This document shows positions 44,795-53,216 of a stretch of DNA of 64,000 nucleotides, piece after piece (position 1 is the first letter of the stretch; each line of letters begins with the position of its first letter). Source of the stretch: Vreelandella nigrificans (GTDB lineage Bacteria; Pseudomonadota; Gammaproteobacteria; Pseudomonadales; Halomonadaceae); NCBI RefSeq assembly GCF_002374315.1, contig NZ_NWUX01000004.1, positions 124,001 to 188,000 on the forward strand, in the 5' to 3' direction. The translations under genes and the position numbers were made by a program. The notes below the pieces were generated by a model that was not told the origin of the DNA, made no database searches, and saw nothing but the letters and a program-made list of their open reading frames with translations.

Positions 44795-45711
44795 TCCAAC
44801 GCAGGATCGCGAAAGGCCTGCATCCAGCGCTGTAAATGGCGCAGCAGTAGGATGCTGGCCTTAGGCTGCTGACGACCTACTCGGGTAACCATATGCGCGT
44901 GTGAACGCTGAAAAAGTGGATCGTCTACCGGACGAGCGACCAAAGTGCCTGCTTCCAGGTCATGGGCTACGGCAAAGGCAGGCAACAAGGTAACCCCCAT
45001 ACCGCTACGTACATATTGCGCCAGAATCACCATGGAGTTCGTATTCATCGCCATCCGTGGTGCAATACGGGCCTGTTGAAAGGCTTGATCGACCATTTGG
45101 CGTACACCGTGGCTGGTATCCCACATAGCCATGGGCTCCGCACTTAGCTGAGTTAGCGACAGTGGTGATGTTTGGTTAGCAAGGGGATGATCGGGAGATA
45201 AAATGGCCATAAGTGGCTGAGGGCTAGACGCCCAAAAACGCAGCTGGGGGTGGGTGCGCTCATGAAACATCAAGCCAATATGGCTCTGGTCCTCGACAAC
45301 GGCTTCGATAATACCTGAGGTACCTGCGATATGAATATCCAGCTGAATACCTGCATAGCGCTGGGTGAACTCGTGCAGAGGCGAGGCAACTAAATCGCTT
45401 ACAAACCCCTCTCCGACGGTTAGCGAAATCGTGCCGGTTTCTAACCGCTGGTAGGCCTCCAGCGAAGTAATAAAACTCTCATCCAGCGCGCCACGCCGTT
45501 CGCAATACTCCAGCAGCATTTCACCGACAGGTGTGGGGCGAATTCCGCCGCGCTGGCGCTCCATCAACGTTGCCCCTAACGCCTCTTCCAGCAAGGTGAT
45601 TTGCCGGCTTACCGCAGAAGGGGCAATGTCTAGACGCGCCGCTGCGCGGCGCACCGAGCCAGACTCTAGCGTAACGCGGAAGTACACCAACCGCTGATGA
45701 GGTATGTCCAT
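44773..45711 (-). CDS. LysR-type transcriptional regulator
   Basis: A 312-residue LysR regulator with a helix-turn-helix (RRAAARLDIAPSAVSRQITLLE) and an effector domain (GFVSDLVASPLHEF, GVTLLPAFAVAHDLEAG). It converges on and slightly overlaps the aldehyde dehydrogenase gene, so it is the probable regulator of that cluster. The effector is unknown. Confidence 0.92.
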   Translation of the reverse strand: MDIPHQRLVYFRVTLESGSVRRAAARLDIAPSAVSRQITLLEEALGATLMERQRGGIRPTPVGEMLLEYCERRGALDESFITSLEAYQRLETGTISLTVGEGFVSDLVASPLHEFTQRYAGIQLDIHIAGTSGIIEAVVEDQSHIGLMFHERTHPQLRFWASSPQPLMAILSPDHPLANQTSPLSLTQLSAEPMAMWDTSHGVRQMVDQAFQQARIAPRMAMNTNSMVILAQYVRSGMGVTLLPAFAVAHDLEAGTLVARPVDDPLFQRSHAHMVTRVGRQQPKASILLLRHLQRWMQAFRDPALDQPTPLP

Positions 45712-45758
45712 CGCTGCCGCTGTACCTCACGCGTTATAAGGTCATTAACCAAGGATGT

Positions 45759-45791
45759 AAGCTACAAATGTTTTAACAGCTTTTGTAGCTT
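45759..45791. repeat. 10-bp inverted repeat across the 3' end of the SCP2-like gene
   Basis: AAGCTACAAA and TTTGTAGCTT face each other over 13 bases and span the stop codon at 45762-45764 of the minus-strand gene. No U tract follows on the minus strand, so it is a weak terminator at best. Confidence 0.35.
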
Positions 45792-46118
45792 GTTCATATC
45801 AGCGGAATCACCCACTAAACGCACTTCACCGTTCACCATGCCGTCCAAGAATGCCTGCTGGGTTGGTTTCTTGAGTATGCGTAGCGCACTATCTTGATCG
45901 CGAAAGCGCAACTCAAGGTCAAGATCAACAGGTAAGCCTTTGCCGGTAATCACGCTTTGGGGTGTCATCCGGTAGTAGCGGGCAATGCTTAAGTCTTCCG
46001 TGGCAATTCCCCAGTCTAGGCCGCGCATGCGTTCCAACTGCTCCCGAAAGCGCGGCTTGCGGCGCAGGGCATGCTTGAGCATAAAGCTCAGCAGCCACAA
46101 CGTCAGCTTGAGTTTCAT
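45762..46118 (-). CDS. Small SCP2-like domain protein
   Basis: A 118-residue protein. The C-terminal half (DLELRFRDQDSALRILKKPTQ, GMVNGEVRLVGDSADM) resembles the SCP2 sterol-carrier fold, in which a hydrophobic pocket binds lipids. The N-terminus is a short amphipathic or hydrophobic helix (LTLWLLSFMLKHALRRK) that may touch the membrane. Its ATG overlaps the hupB stop by one base (TAATG), so it is coupled to hupB. Function is unknown. Confidence 0.7.
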   Translation of the reverse strand: MKLKLTLWLLSFMLKHALRRKPRFREQLERMRGLDWGIATEDLSIARYYRMTPQSVITGKGLPVDLDLELRFRDQDSALRILKKPTQQAFLDGMVNGEVRLVGDSADMNKLQKLLKHL

Positions 46119-46390
46119 TAGGAAACGGCGTCCTTAAGCGCTTTACCTGGCTTGAACGCAACGTTCTTGCTGGCCGGAATTTGTAACGGCTCGCCGGTTT
46201 GTGGGTTTTTACCGGTGCGTGCGGCACGTGCGCGAACAGTAAAGGTACCAAAACCGATCAGTGAAACATCTTCACCTTTAGCGACACTGTTAGTGATCTC
46301 GTCCAGAATGACGTTGAGGACTTGGCCAGCTTTGTCTTTGGAAAGGTCGGCACCTTCAGCAATAGCAGCGGCGAGTTCAGGTTTGCGCAT
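46118..46390 (-). CDS. hupB: HU family DNA-binding protein
   Basis: A 90-residue histone-like HU protein, a nucleoid-bending dimer. It begins MRKPELAAAIAEGADLSKDKA and carries the conserved GFGTFTVRARAARTGKNPQTG and IPASKNVAFKPGKALKDAV. The ATG at 46390 has GGAGA upstream; the longer open frame to 46435 is not needed. It is coupled to the SCP2-like gene downstream. Its upstream region has a series of 15-bp repeats. Confidence 0.96.
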   Translation of the reverse strand: MRKPELAAAIAEGADLSKDKAGQVLNVILDEITNSVAKGEDVSLIGFGTFTVRARAARTGKNPQTGEPLQIPASKNVAFKPGKALKDAVS

Positions 46391-46446
46391 AGAAAAAATC
46401 TCCGTAGTGACAGAATCAAGCGTAAAGCTCGTCATGTTGTTAAAAC

Positions 46447-46490
46447 AGTATTGTTAACACAAGTATTGTTGAAACAGTGGTATTGAAACA
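46447..46490. repeat. Three imperfect 15-bp direct repeats upstream of hupB
   Basis: AGTATTGTTAACACA (46447-46461), AGTATTGTTGAAACA (46462-46476) and GTGGTATTGAAACA (46477-46490) lie head to tail 57-100 bp before the hupB start; a related GTTGTTAAAACA precedes them. They could be regulator-binding repeats in the hupB promoter or simple microduplications. Confidence 0.5.
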
Positions 46491-46540
46491 CATTATCCGA
46501 CTGGTCCAGCTTTCTAGACTAGTCGCGAATGCAGCGAAAA

Positions 46541-47734
46541 TCAGCCTAGCAGCGCAGGGACTACTCTGGAAAGCTCCACTTTCCTTCTCACGCAGCTGCC
46601 TGTCAACGCAAAACCAATCAAACGTCCGTATTTATCTTCTGCGAGGGCGGTCATTTCATTGCCTTGCCCTTCAATTTTCCACTGTTCAGGTGTACTTAAA
46701 GGTGGGTAGGCAACCACGGGCAGTAGCGGTGTTTTAACGATGATCGGCCAAGCGCCAAACTGCACGTGGGTGGGAGTGCCGCTTAGTGTGGCCGTGAGTG
46801 CTTTAATACTGGCCTGCAGCGGCTGCACGTACATGGCATTAATGCCCTCAACACAAGCCGCATCGCCTAGTGCGTAAACGTTAGAGTGGGAGGTGCGCAG
46901 CAAGCGGTCGACCTGGATACCGTGACGGCTAACACTAAGCCCGGCTGCGCGGGCAAGTTGGGTACGAGGGGTAAGGCCGGTGGCCAGTAGTACGATATCA
47001 GCGATGCAGTGTTCACTGTTATCTAAGCTCAGGGTTAAGGCGTTGTCTGAACCCAGTGACAAACTCTCCAACGTAGCTCCTAGCCTAAGTTGGATGCCCG
47101 CTGCCTGAAAAGCATTGCCGAGAGCATCGCCAAGCGGCTCCGGTAGCAGGCGTGGCAATAGCGTATTTTCTGGTGCGATCAGAGTGACTTGATGTCCCCC
47201 AGCGTGCAGATCATTAGCAAACTCGCAGCCCACAAGCCCTGCGCCAATAATGGCAACACGGGCAGGCTTGGGGCTAAGAGCTGCATGTAAGCGACGGTAG
47301 TCGTCTAGGTTGTTTACCGCGAAGCAGCGCTCAGCAAGCTGGCTTGGTACGCTAAACGGGGCATACGGTGCGGCACCGGTAGCTAGCACTAGGTTGTCAT
47401 AGCGTAACCTAAGGTCATTACTAAGCAGCAGAGTTTGGTTATCCACATCCAGTTGCACCACTTGGGTGTGGGTAAATAGCGTTGCATTGAGTTCTTCTGC
47501 CATCTCGGCGGCACTGCGCTGGGCCAGCGTCTCGGGGGGAAGGCGTTTAGCAAAACCGGTCGAGAGCAGTGGTTTGCTGTAGTCGTCGCCACTATCAGCA
47601 CTGATCAGCGCCATCGTACGGGTATCACCCTGGCGGCGTAGGGTGCGGGCAAGCCCAACTCCCGCCATGCCAGTACCAATAATGGCCAGCGCTGCATGGG
47701 AAGTATCGGTGTGTCGTTGGGTAGATGCGGGCAT
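46541..47734 (-). CDS. FAD-dependent pyridine nucleotide-disulfide oxidoreductase (rubredoxin reductase-like)
   Basis: A 397-residue FAD enzyme of the rubredoxin/ferredoxin reductase type: first dinucleotide fold IIGTGMAGVGLARTLRR, LVLATGAAPYAP, second (NAD) fold IIGAGLVGCEFANDL, and the FAD segment NVYALGDAACVEG. In Pseudomonas, a rubredoxin-NAD reductase occupies this position between hupB and ubiC, next to rubredoxin genes; here no rubredoxin gene is present. The start MPASTQRH at 47734 is tentative because no good ribosome site precedes it; an ATG at 47779 is in frame. Divergent from ubiC. Confidence 0.85.
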   Translation of the reverse strand: MPASTQRHTDTSHAALAIIGTGMAGVGLARTLRRQGDTRTMALISADSGDDYSKPLLSTGFAKRLPPETLAQRSAAEMAEELNATLFTHTQVVQLDVDNQTLLLSNDLRLRYDNLVLATGAAPYAPFSVPSQLAERCFAVNNLDDYRRLHAALSPKPARVAIIGAGLVGCEFANDLHAGGHQVTLIAPENTLLPRLLPEPLGDALGNAFQAAGIQLRLGATLESLSLGSDNALTLSLDNSEHCIADIVLLATGLTPRTQLARAAGLSVSRHGIQVDRLLRTSHSNVYALGDAACVEGINAMYVQPLQASIKALTATLSGTPTHVQFGAWPIIVKTPLLPVVAYPPLSTPEQWKIEGQGNEMTALAEDKYGRLIGFALTGSCVRRKVELSRVVPALLG

Positions 47735-47821
47735 GCAGTAACCAAAAGTCGGTGGAACAAAAGCCTGTGAGGGCACCATGTTACACTAGCGCTCACTTTT
47801 TTGACTGCCTTGGAGAACCCG

Positions 47822-48388
47822 GTGACGGTCACTACTTTTCGGCATGCCCATCCTTTTCCACATTGGCTACCGGTTAATGCGCTGCGCCCTGCCATGAGTG
47901 CGCCCTGGTGGCAGTGGGTGGCCTCTACCGACTCGTTAACCGCTCGGTTGACCGCTGCAGCGGGCAGTAAGCCGTTTAGGGTACGTTTATTACGCCAGAT
48001 GATAGGCTTGCCACTACGGGATGAGGCGCAGGCGCTAGGCATTGAGCCGCGCCGCAATGCGTGGATACGGGAAGTAGCACTTTGTGTGGACGATACACCT
48101 TGGGTAGTGGCACGCTCGGTAGCACCACTAACTCAGCTCCTGGGTAAAGGCTTAGAGGGGCTTGGCGAGCGCTCCTTGGGTAGTTGGCTGTTTCGTCAGC
48201 CTGATTTAGTACGTGGCCCGCTGTACGCAACGAGGCATTGGCCTAGCTTTGCCTACCATCTGTGCACGCCAGCCGATACAGGGGTGTGGGGACGGCGCTC
48301 GGTATTCCAGCACAGCGGCCTTTCGTTGCTGGTACAGGAATGTTTTTTATCTACTATGGCGGATGAACTTAGCTTGCCTTCGCGCTAG
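47822..48388 (+). CDS. ubiC: Chorismate pyruvate-lyase
   Basis: A 188-residue UbiC, which converts chorismate to 4-hydroxybenzoate and pyruvate, the first committed step of ubiquinone synthesis. Family residues: LLRQMIGLPLRDEA, REVALCVDDTPWVVARSV, and GLGERSLGSWLF. The start is the GTG at 47822, which has GGAGA six bases upstream; an earlier TTG lacks a ribosome site. ubiA follows 33 bp downstream. Confidence 0.93.
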   Translation: MTVTTFRHAHPFPHWLPVNALRPAMSAPWWQWVASTDSLTARLTAAAGSKPFRVRLLRQMIGLPLRDEAQALGIEPRRNAWIREVALCVDDTPWVVARSVAPLTQLLGKGLEGLGERSLGSWLFRQPDLVRGPLYATRHWPSFAYHLCTPADTGVWGRRSVFQHSGLSLLVQECFLSTMADELSLPSR

Positions 48389-48421
48389 GCTATGATCAGC
48401 ATCTTTTTTCGAGAGGTAAGC

Positions 48422-49312
48422 ATGGATCGTTCTCTGTTGCGGCCAACGGGATGGGCTCGGGTGGCTGATTTCCTACAGCTAATGCGCCTAGACCGGCCAA
48501 TTGGCACTTGGCTCCTGATGTGGCCCACTCTATGGGCGCTGTGGATCGCGGCAGAGGGCGTGCCTGGACGAAATGTACTGTTGATTTTTATTGCCGGCGT
48601 TTATGTGATGCGTGCGGCTGGCTGTGTGGTGAACGATTACGCAGACCGTCACTTTGACGGCCATGTGAAGCGTACTAAGCATCGCCCCTTAGCCACTGGA
48701 CGCATCAGTGAAACCGAGGCGCAGTTGCTATTCGTTGCGTTAGTGGCAGCTGCATTTATTTTGGTGCTGCTTACCAACTGGTTTACGGTGTTGCTCTCTA
48801 TTGGTGGGGTTGTACTGGCGTTTATCTATCCCTTTATGAAGCGTTACACCCACTTCCCCCAGGTAGTGCTAGGTGCTGCTTTCTCTTGGGCGATACCGAT
48901 GGCGTTTGGCGCGGTGCTGGGGAGTGTGCCGCTTGAAGCATGGTTACTGTTCTTTGCCAATCTGCTGTGGACAGTGGCCTATGATACCCAGTACGCCATG
49001 GTCGACCGCGATGATGATTTAAAAATCGGTATTAAATCAACAGCTGTGCTATTTGGTAACGCTGATCGCTTGATCATCGGCCTACTGCAACTTGTCACCT
49101 TGGTGTTGTTGGCCTGGGTAGGGTTACGCGTGGGATTGGGGGGATTTTTTTGGTTGGGGCTAGTCGCCATGGCGGCAACATTTGCCTATCAGCAGCGGCT
49201 GATTTTGCACCGCGAGCGTGATCAGTGCTTCCAGGCATTTCTGAATAATTATTGGTCAGGCCTGCTGGTTTTTGCCGGTATTGCGCTTAGTTGGTGGCCT
49301 ATAGCTGGTTAA
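48422..49312 (+). CDS. ubiA: 4-hydroxybenzoate octaprenyltransferase
   Basis: A 296-residue membrane prenyltransferase with about eight hydrophobic segments. The two aspartate-rich motifs are [20 protein letters not shown] (first, residues about 70-90) and [16 protein letters not shown] (second). It attaches the polyprenyl tail to 4-hydroxybenzoate made by UbiC. The ATG at 48422 has AGAGG before it; the frame is open 10 codons further upstream. It forms an operon with ubiC. Confidence 0.96.
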   Translation: MDRSLLRPTGWARVADFLQLMRLDRPIGTWLLMWPTLWALWIAAEGVPGRNVLLIFIAGVYVMRAAGCVVNDYADRHFDGHVKRTKHRPLATGRISETEAQLLFVALVAAAFILVLLTNWFTVLLSIGGVVLAFIYPFMKRYTHFPQVVLGAAFSWAIPMAFGAVLGSVPLEAWLLFFANLLWTVAYDTQYAMVDRDDDLKIGIKSTAVLFGNADRLIIGLLQLVTLVLLAWVGLRVGLGGFFWLGLVAMAATFAYQQRLILHRERDQCFQAFLNNYWSGLLVFAGIALSWWPIAG

Positions 49313-49321
49313 TTTCGCTGA

Positions 49322-49339
49322 GTGTCATAGAATTGTCAT
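49322..49339. promoter_or_regulatory. PHO box upstream of phoB
   Basis: GTGTCATAGAATTGTCAT matches the PhoB-binding consensus of two TGTCAT half-sites 11 bp apart. It lies 82 bp before the phoB start, so phoBR is autoregulated by phosphate starvation. Confidence 0.87.
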
Positions 49340-49420
49340 CAAGTCATGGTGTTATCGTCACTGACATGTCATTGAACTATTTTTTGAACTAGTTTTCATT
49401 GCACACCGTGAGGCCCTGGA

Positions 49421-50110
49421 ATGACCGCCAAGACCGTTTTGATTGTCGATGATGAGGCGCCAATTCGCGAAATGATCGCGGTGGCGCTGGAAATGGCTGA
49501 CTATCGCGTGCTTGAAGCGGATAACGCCCAGGATGCCCATGCGATAGTCGTTGATCACCAGCCAGATCTGTTACTGTTGGACTGGATGATGCCCGGCACT
49601 AGCGGTATTGAGCTGGCAAGGCGCCTAAAGCGCGAAGAGGCAACGGCTGAAATACCGATTATTATGCTCACGGCGAAAGGCGAAGAGGATAATAAGATCC
49701 AAGGCCTTGAGGCGGGCGCCGACGACTACATCACTAAGCCCTTTTCGCCCCGCGAGTTGGTCGCACGATTAAAAGCAGTTCTGCGGCGCACCACGCCTCG
49801 CGGCGTAGAAGACCCCATTGAGATTAATGGTTTGCTACTTGACCCAGTGAGCCACCGGGTGAGTGCCCATGGCAAAGCGCTGGAAATGGGTCCCACTGAG
49901 TATCGCTTGTTGCAGTTCTTTATGACCCACCAGGAGCGGGCTTATACCCGTAGCCAGCTGCTAGATCAGGTATGGGGTGGCAATGTGTATGTTGAAGAGC
50001 GTACCGTTGATGTCCATATCCGTCGTTTGCGTAAAGCGTTAGGCGAAGTTCACCAAAACCTTATCCAAACGGTGCGAGGCACTGGGTACCGCTTCTCCGC
50101 TCGGGTGTAA
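49421..50110 (+). CDS. phoB: Phosphate regulon response regulator PhoB
   Basis: A 229-residue OmpR/PhoB-type regulator. The receiver domain has the acidic pocket DDE (residues 10-12), phospho-acceptor Asp54 in LLLDWMMPG and Lys in [14 protein letters not shown]. The winged-helix output domain contains [14 protein letters not shown] and [12 protein letters not shown]. Phosphorylated by PhoR, it activates PHO box promoters. Its TAA overlaps the phoR ATG by one base. A PHO box lies upstream. Confidence 0.97.
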   Translation: MTAKTVLIVDDEAPIREMIAVALEMADYRVLEADNAQDAHAIVVDHQPDLLLLDWMMPGTSGIELARRLKREEATAEIPIIMLTAKGEEDNKIQGLEAGADDYITKPFSPRELVARLKAVLRRTTPRGVEDPIEINGLLLDPVSHRVSAHGKALEMGPTEYRLLQFFMTHQERAYTRSQLLDQVWGGNVYVEERTVDVHIRRLRKALGEVHQNLIQTVRGTGYRFSARV

Positions 50111-51420
50111 TGGTGCGCCTGTGGAGCCGTGAGCTGTGGCGTATTGCCTGGTTGGCTACCTTAGGGGTGCTGCTGGGCTGGCTACTGGACGCGCCCGGAC
50201 TTGGGTTAGCCGCAGGGCTTGCTGCGTGCTTGTTTTATCATCTACGCCAGTTGCTGGCGCTATTCCAATGGCTAACGCTGCACCCCCAGGATGAGCCTCC
50301 TTCTGCACGAGGCATGTGGGGTGAGCTACTTGACCGACTCTATCGTTATCAAAAAAGCCAGCGTATTACCCAAAGCCGCTTGCGGGCTACTCTGGCACGT
50401 ATTCAAGAGTCATCGGAAGCCATGCGTGATAGCGTGGTTATGCTAGACCGCCACGGCGATCTTGAATGGTGGAACAGTGCGGCTACAGAGATGTTGGGCT
50501 TACAAACGGCCCATGATCGTGGGCAGCATATTACCAACTTGCTGCGTGATCCGCGTTTTATCAGTTATTTCAATGCCTGTGAGTATGGTGAACCGCTGAC
50601 GCTTACCTCACCGATAGATGAGAGCCGCATTCTGCAGTATCAAATCACTCTGTACGGAGATGATGAGCGCTTGCTGATGGCTCGGGATATTACCCGTTTA
50701 CACCGCCTTGAGCAGATGCGGCGGGACTTTGTAGCGAATGTTTCCCATGAGCTGCGTACACCTCTAACGGTACTTTCTGGCTATTTAGAAACCTATAGCG
50801 ACTTAAGCGATCAGTTGCCTCCACGGTTAGGCCGAGGAATCGGCCAGATGCAGGAGCAAGCTACACGGATGCAAAATCTAGTGAATGATCTGCTGCTGCT
50901 ATCGCGGCTGGAAATTGATCAAGGTGGGAAAGACCACCAGCCACTCGATATTAAATCCTTGCTTGAGAGTATTCGTCGGGATGCTTTAGCGCTATCTGGT
51001 CAGCAACATAACAATCAGACGCATAATGTACAGGTGATCATTGAGACTGAAGCGCAATTAATAGGTAGCGAGCCGGAAATACGCAGTGCAGTTTCAAATC
51101 TTGTCTTTAATGCGGTTCGTTACACTCCGGTGGGCAGTCAAATAACCCTTCGCTGGACCACTATGGAGAACGGCAGCGCTTATATAGAAGTGGTAGATAA
51201 TGGTGAAGGCGTTGATCCTGTGCATATTCCACGGTTAACTGAGCGCTTTTATCGAGTAGATAAAGGGCGCAGTACCGCTACTGGGGGCACAGGCTTAGGT
51301 TTGGCCATTGTCAAACATGTGCTGCTGCGCCACGATGCTCAGTTGCATATAACATCCCGTCCAGGTGAAGGCGCACAGTTCCGCTGTGTGTTCCCCGCCA
51401 CTCAAGTCATCCACCAGTGA
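50110..51420 (+). CDS. phoR: Phosphate regulon sensor histidine kinase PhoR
   Basis: A 436-residue kinase. Two N-terminal hydrophobic segments lie in the first about 55 residues without a sizeable periplasmic domain. A PAS-like domain (LDRHGDLEWWNSAATEMLGL) follows, then HisKA with the phospho-histidine in FVANVSHELRTPL and an ATPase domain (NAVRYTP, VDNGEGVD, GGTGLGLAIVKHV). It senses phosphate through the Pst transporter and PhoU, whose genes lie just downstream on the other strand. Confidence 0.96.
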   Translation: MVRLWSRELWRIAWLATLGVLLGWLLDAPGLGLAAGLAACLFYHLRQLLALFQWLTLHPQDEPPSARGMWGELLDRLYRYQKSQRITQSRLRATLARIQESSEAMRDSVVMLDRHGDLEWWNSAATEMLGLQTAHDRGQHITNLLRDPRFISYFNACEYGEPLTLTSPIDESRILQYQITLYGDDERLLMARDITRLHRLEQMRRDFVANVSHELRTPLTVLSGYLETYSDLSDQLPPRLGRGIGQMQEQATRMQNLVNDLLLLSRLEIDQGGKDHQPLDIKSLLESIRRDALALSGQQHNNQTHNVQVIIETEAQLIGSEPEIRSAVSNLVFNAVRYTPVGSQITLRWTTMENGSAYIEVVDNGEGVDPVHIPRLTERFYRVDKGRSTATGGTGLGLAIVKHVLLRHDAQLHITSRPGEGAQFRCVFPATQVIHQ

Positions 51421-51808
51421 CCACAGCTTAAGCGCGCTCTTTTCGGCTGCTTCTTTTTAGTGCTCTTTGTGTATCCACTTCTTAAGGTGAATGGTTTTTG
51501 AGGTGTTTAGCTTTTATAAAAGATAACCCTTGTATAGGTGTGCCTAACTGCCAGCCAGACATGGTTAAGCCTTACTCATGTGTCATTTTTAACCATGCTA
51601 GAAGCTTCTAGCGCACTCAGCGTGGCTCTTTATAAACGTTTTTTTATTTTTTAAGTTATTGATTTTAATTGTTTTATTTTTTAATTTTAAAGGGTGGCAT
51701 GGTAGGTGCAGTTATATAGGTAAGGAAGATAACCGCTGGAACTGGTAAGCCTATATGGCACTCTTCCTTAAATTTAGCGGTATTAAACAGCGCTCGAGGA
51801 GATGGAAT
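51421..51808. other. AT-rich intergenic region with a 16-bp palindrome
   Basis: No gene is evident in these 388 bp. CATGGTTAA (51560-51568) and TTAACCATG (51589-51597) form a 9-bp inverted repeat. Right beside it GCTAGAAGCTTCTAGC (51597-51612) is a perfect 16-bp palindrome. The stretch 51640-51700 is extremely AT-rich. The region is upstream of the small acidic protein gene and probably holds its promoter and operator sites. Confidence 0.5.
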
Positions 51809-52129
51809 ATGATATCCAAGGAACTACTCAAGAAAGCTGGCATCTTAGGTGTGTCTTTTGGCTTGATGGCTAGCCCATTAGCTTTCGCTGACACTACTGA
51901 ACATTCATCAATTGATCAAAATCAGGATATAACGGCTGACGAGCAGCCAATGGAAACAAATTCACACGGTAACGATAACGCGGATGAGCGTAACTACGAT
52001 GCCGAGGACCTGACAACTGACCACGGTACTAGAGGTACCGATGTTATTGATGACCCTGATTCAACGAACACGAGTGGCGATGCTGAATATACGCCTGAAG
52101 ATGTTATGGAAGAGAATGACGGGTCTTAA
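51809..52129 (+). CDS. Small acidic secreted protein of unknown function
   Basis: A 106-residue protein. A signal peptide (KKAGILGVSFGLMASPLAFA, cleavage after AFA near residue 28) precedes about 75 residues that are rich in Asp, Glu, Asn and Thr and nearly free of hydrophobic residues. It is thus probably a disordered, highly acidic periplasmic or extracellular protein. A GAGGAG ribosome site lies 8 bp before the ATG at 51809. No family is recognised. Acidic surface composition is common in exported proteins of halophiles, and metal or cation binding is possible. Confidence 0.7.
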   Translation: MISKELLKKAGILGVSFGLMASPLAFADTTEHSSIDQNQDITADEQPMETNSHGNDNADERNYDAEDLTTDHGTRGTDVIDDPDSTNTSGDAEYTPEDVMEENDGS

Positions 52130-52204
52130 TTATTGTCGGTTTTATGTGAAATAAGGTTTTTCGATTAGTGAATAACCGCATTTGTTAAATAGTGTTAAAT
52201 TATG

Positions 52205-52441
52205 GTGAGTAACTTTACAGAGTAGCAAATAACTCTTACGCTTAGGAGTGAGCAATATAAGGGGCAAGGATGCCCGCTGCACGGATGCTTACCGATTCAA
52301 AGGATGAATCAAGCGACGTACAATGCGTTAGTCAGGGTTAATTCCATGGTTGGAGTCCCGCAAAAGGAGAGGAAGCTAACGCTAGGTACCGTCCAATGTA
52401 AGAGTTAACCAGACCTCGCTTAGGCGAGGTCTAGTTTTTTC
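52205..52441 (+). ncRNA. Probable CsrB/RsmZ-type regulatory RNA
   Basis: A non-coding stretch with at least seven GGA motifs in about 130 bases, several of them in hairpin loops, ending in a strong intrinsic terminator. Clear examples: GGGCA-AGGA-TGCCC (52262-52275), GATTCA-AAGGA-TGAATC (52294-52310), CTTAC-GCTTAGGA-GTGAG (52235-52252) and a short GCA-CGGA-TGC (52279-52288). Further AAGGA/GAGGA motifs occur at about 52362-52373. This is the design of RNAs (CsrB, RsmX/Y/Z) that titrate the translational regulator CsrA/RsmA, whose target is ANGGA in a loop. The 5' end is not resolved; no obvious GacA site was found. It lies between the acidic protein gene and cysZ. Confidence 0.75.
52411..52441 (+). 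terminator. Intrinsic terminator of the Csr/Rsm-type RNA
   Basis: AGACCTCGC-TTAG-GCGAGGTCT gives a perfect 9-bp stem with a four-base loop, followed after AG by at least six T. It is a textbook rho-independent terminator with no upstream gene other than the RNA and the acidic protein. Confidence 0.93.
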
Positions 52442-52479
52442 TAATGGATGGTTTTCTGATGGATTATTGAACGGATTGC

Positions 52480-53208
52480 TTACTTGGTAATAATTCCACG
52501 GTAATGGTTATCCCACATAAAAACGGCTCCAGCGACTGCCCCTGGTATTAAGAATAAATTTGCCAGCGGAATCCAGGTTACTATTGTGACTAACCCCCCA
52601 TAAGTCAAACTTTGCCACCAGCGCCGAGACAATCGTCCGCGCATGTCCTGAAAAGTTATTTTGTTGTTATCCATTGGGTAATCCAAGTAAGTAATGGCCA
52701 TTATCCAGGCAGAAAACAGCGCCCATAGCACTGGCGCAAATAGATTAAGTCCTGGTATCCAACTAATGATGAACAGCACCGCTGCGCGTGGCAGGATATA
52801 GCCTAGTTTTACCAGTTCGCGCCCCACGGCATCGATGGCGGTTTTAGCCAGCCCGCGGTCGTCTAAAGGTTCACGGCCTGTCGCTTGGCGCTCTACTTGG
52901 GCAGCCAGAAAGCCATAGAATGGTGCGGCAATCAGGTGGGTTATCAGGGTAAAGGTAAAAAACACTACCAGCAGTAGGCTAACAAAGAATAGCGGCCAAA
53001 TTAGCCAGGATAGCCACTCAAGCCAGCTGGGTACCATTGCCATAGCGCTGTCTAACCAGCCAGAAAAACGGTTAACTACGATGCCTAGCATGCTGGTATA
53101 AACGACAAGATTGACCAGAATCGGCAGGAAAACATAACGCCGCAGGCCCTTTTGATATACCAGCCGAGTTCCTCGACTTAGCGCGGTAAATGCATCCAAA
53201 GTACTCAC
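52480..53208 (-). CDS. cysZ: Sulfate transporter CysZ-like protein
   Basis: A 242-residue integral membrane protein of the CysZ/EI24 family: GTRLVYQKGLRRYVFLPIL, LITHLIAAPFYGFLAAQVER, LGYILPRAAVLFIISWIPGLN, and AWIMAITYLDYPMDNN with a closing IPLANLFLIPGAVAGAVFMW. In E. coli CysZ imports sulfate for cysteine synthesis. It is preceded by the phoU terminator and appears to be transcribed alone. Confidence 0.9.
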   Translation of the reverse strand: MSTLDAFTALSRGTRLVYQKGLRRYVFLPILVNLVVYTSMLGIVVNRFSGWLDSAMAMVPSWLEWLSWLIWPLFFVSLLLVVFFTFTLITHLIAAPFYGFLAAQVERQATGREPLDDRGLAKTAIDAVGRELVKLGYILPRAAVLFIISWIPGLNLFAPVLWALFSAWIMAITYLDYPMDNNKITFQDMRGRLSRRWWQSLTYGGLVTIVTWIPLANLFLIPGAVAGAVFMWDNHYRGIITK

Positions 53209-53216
53209 TCCTTATC

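Noticed and set aside
52141-52204. GacA binding site (TGTAAG-N6-CTTACA) for the regulatory RNA
   Set aside because: No such palindrome is present in the upstream stretch; the single TGTAAG at 52397-52402 is inside the RNA.
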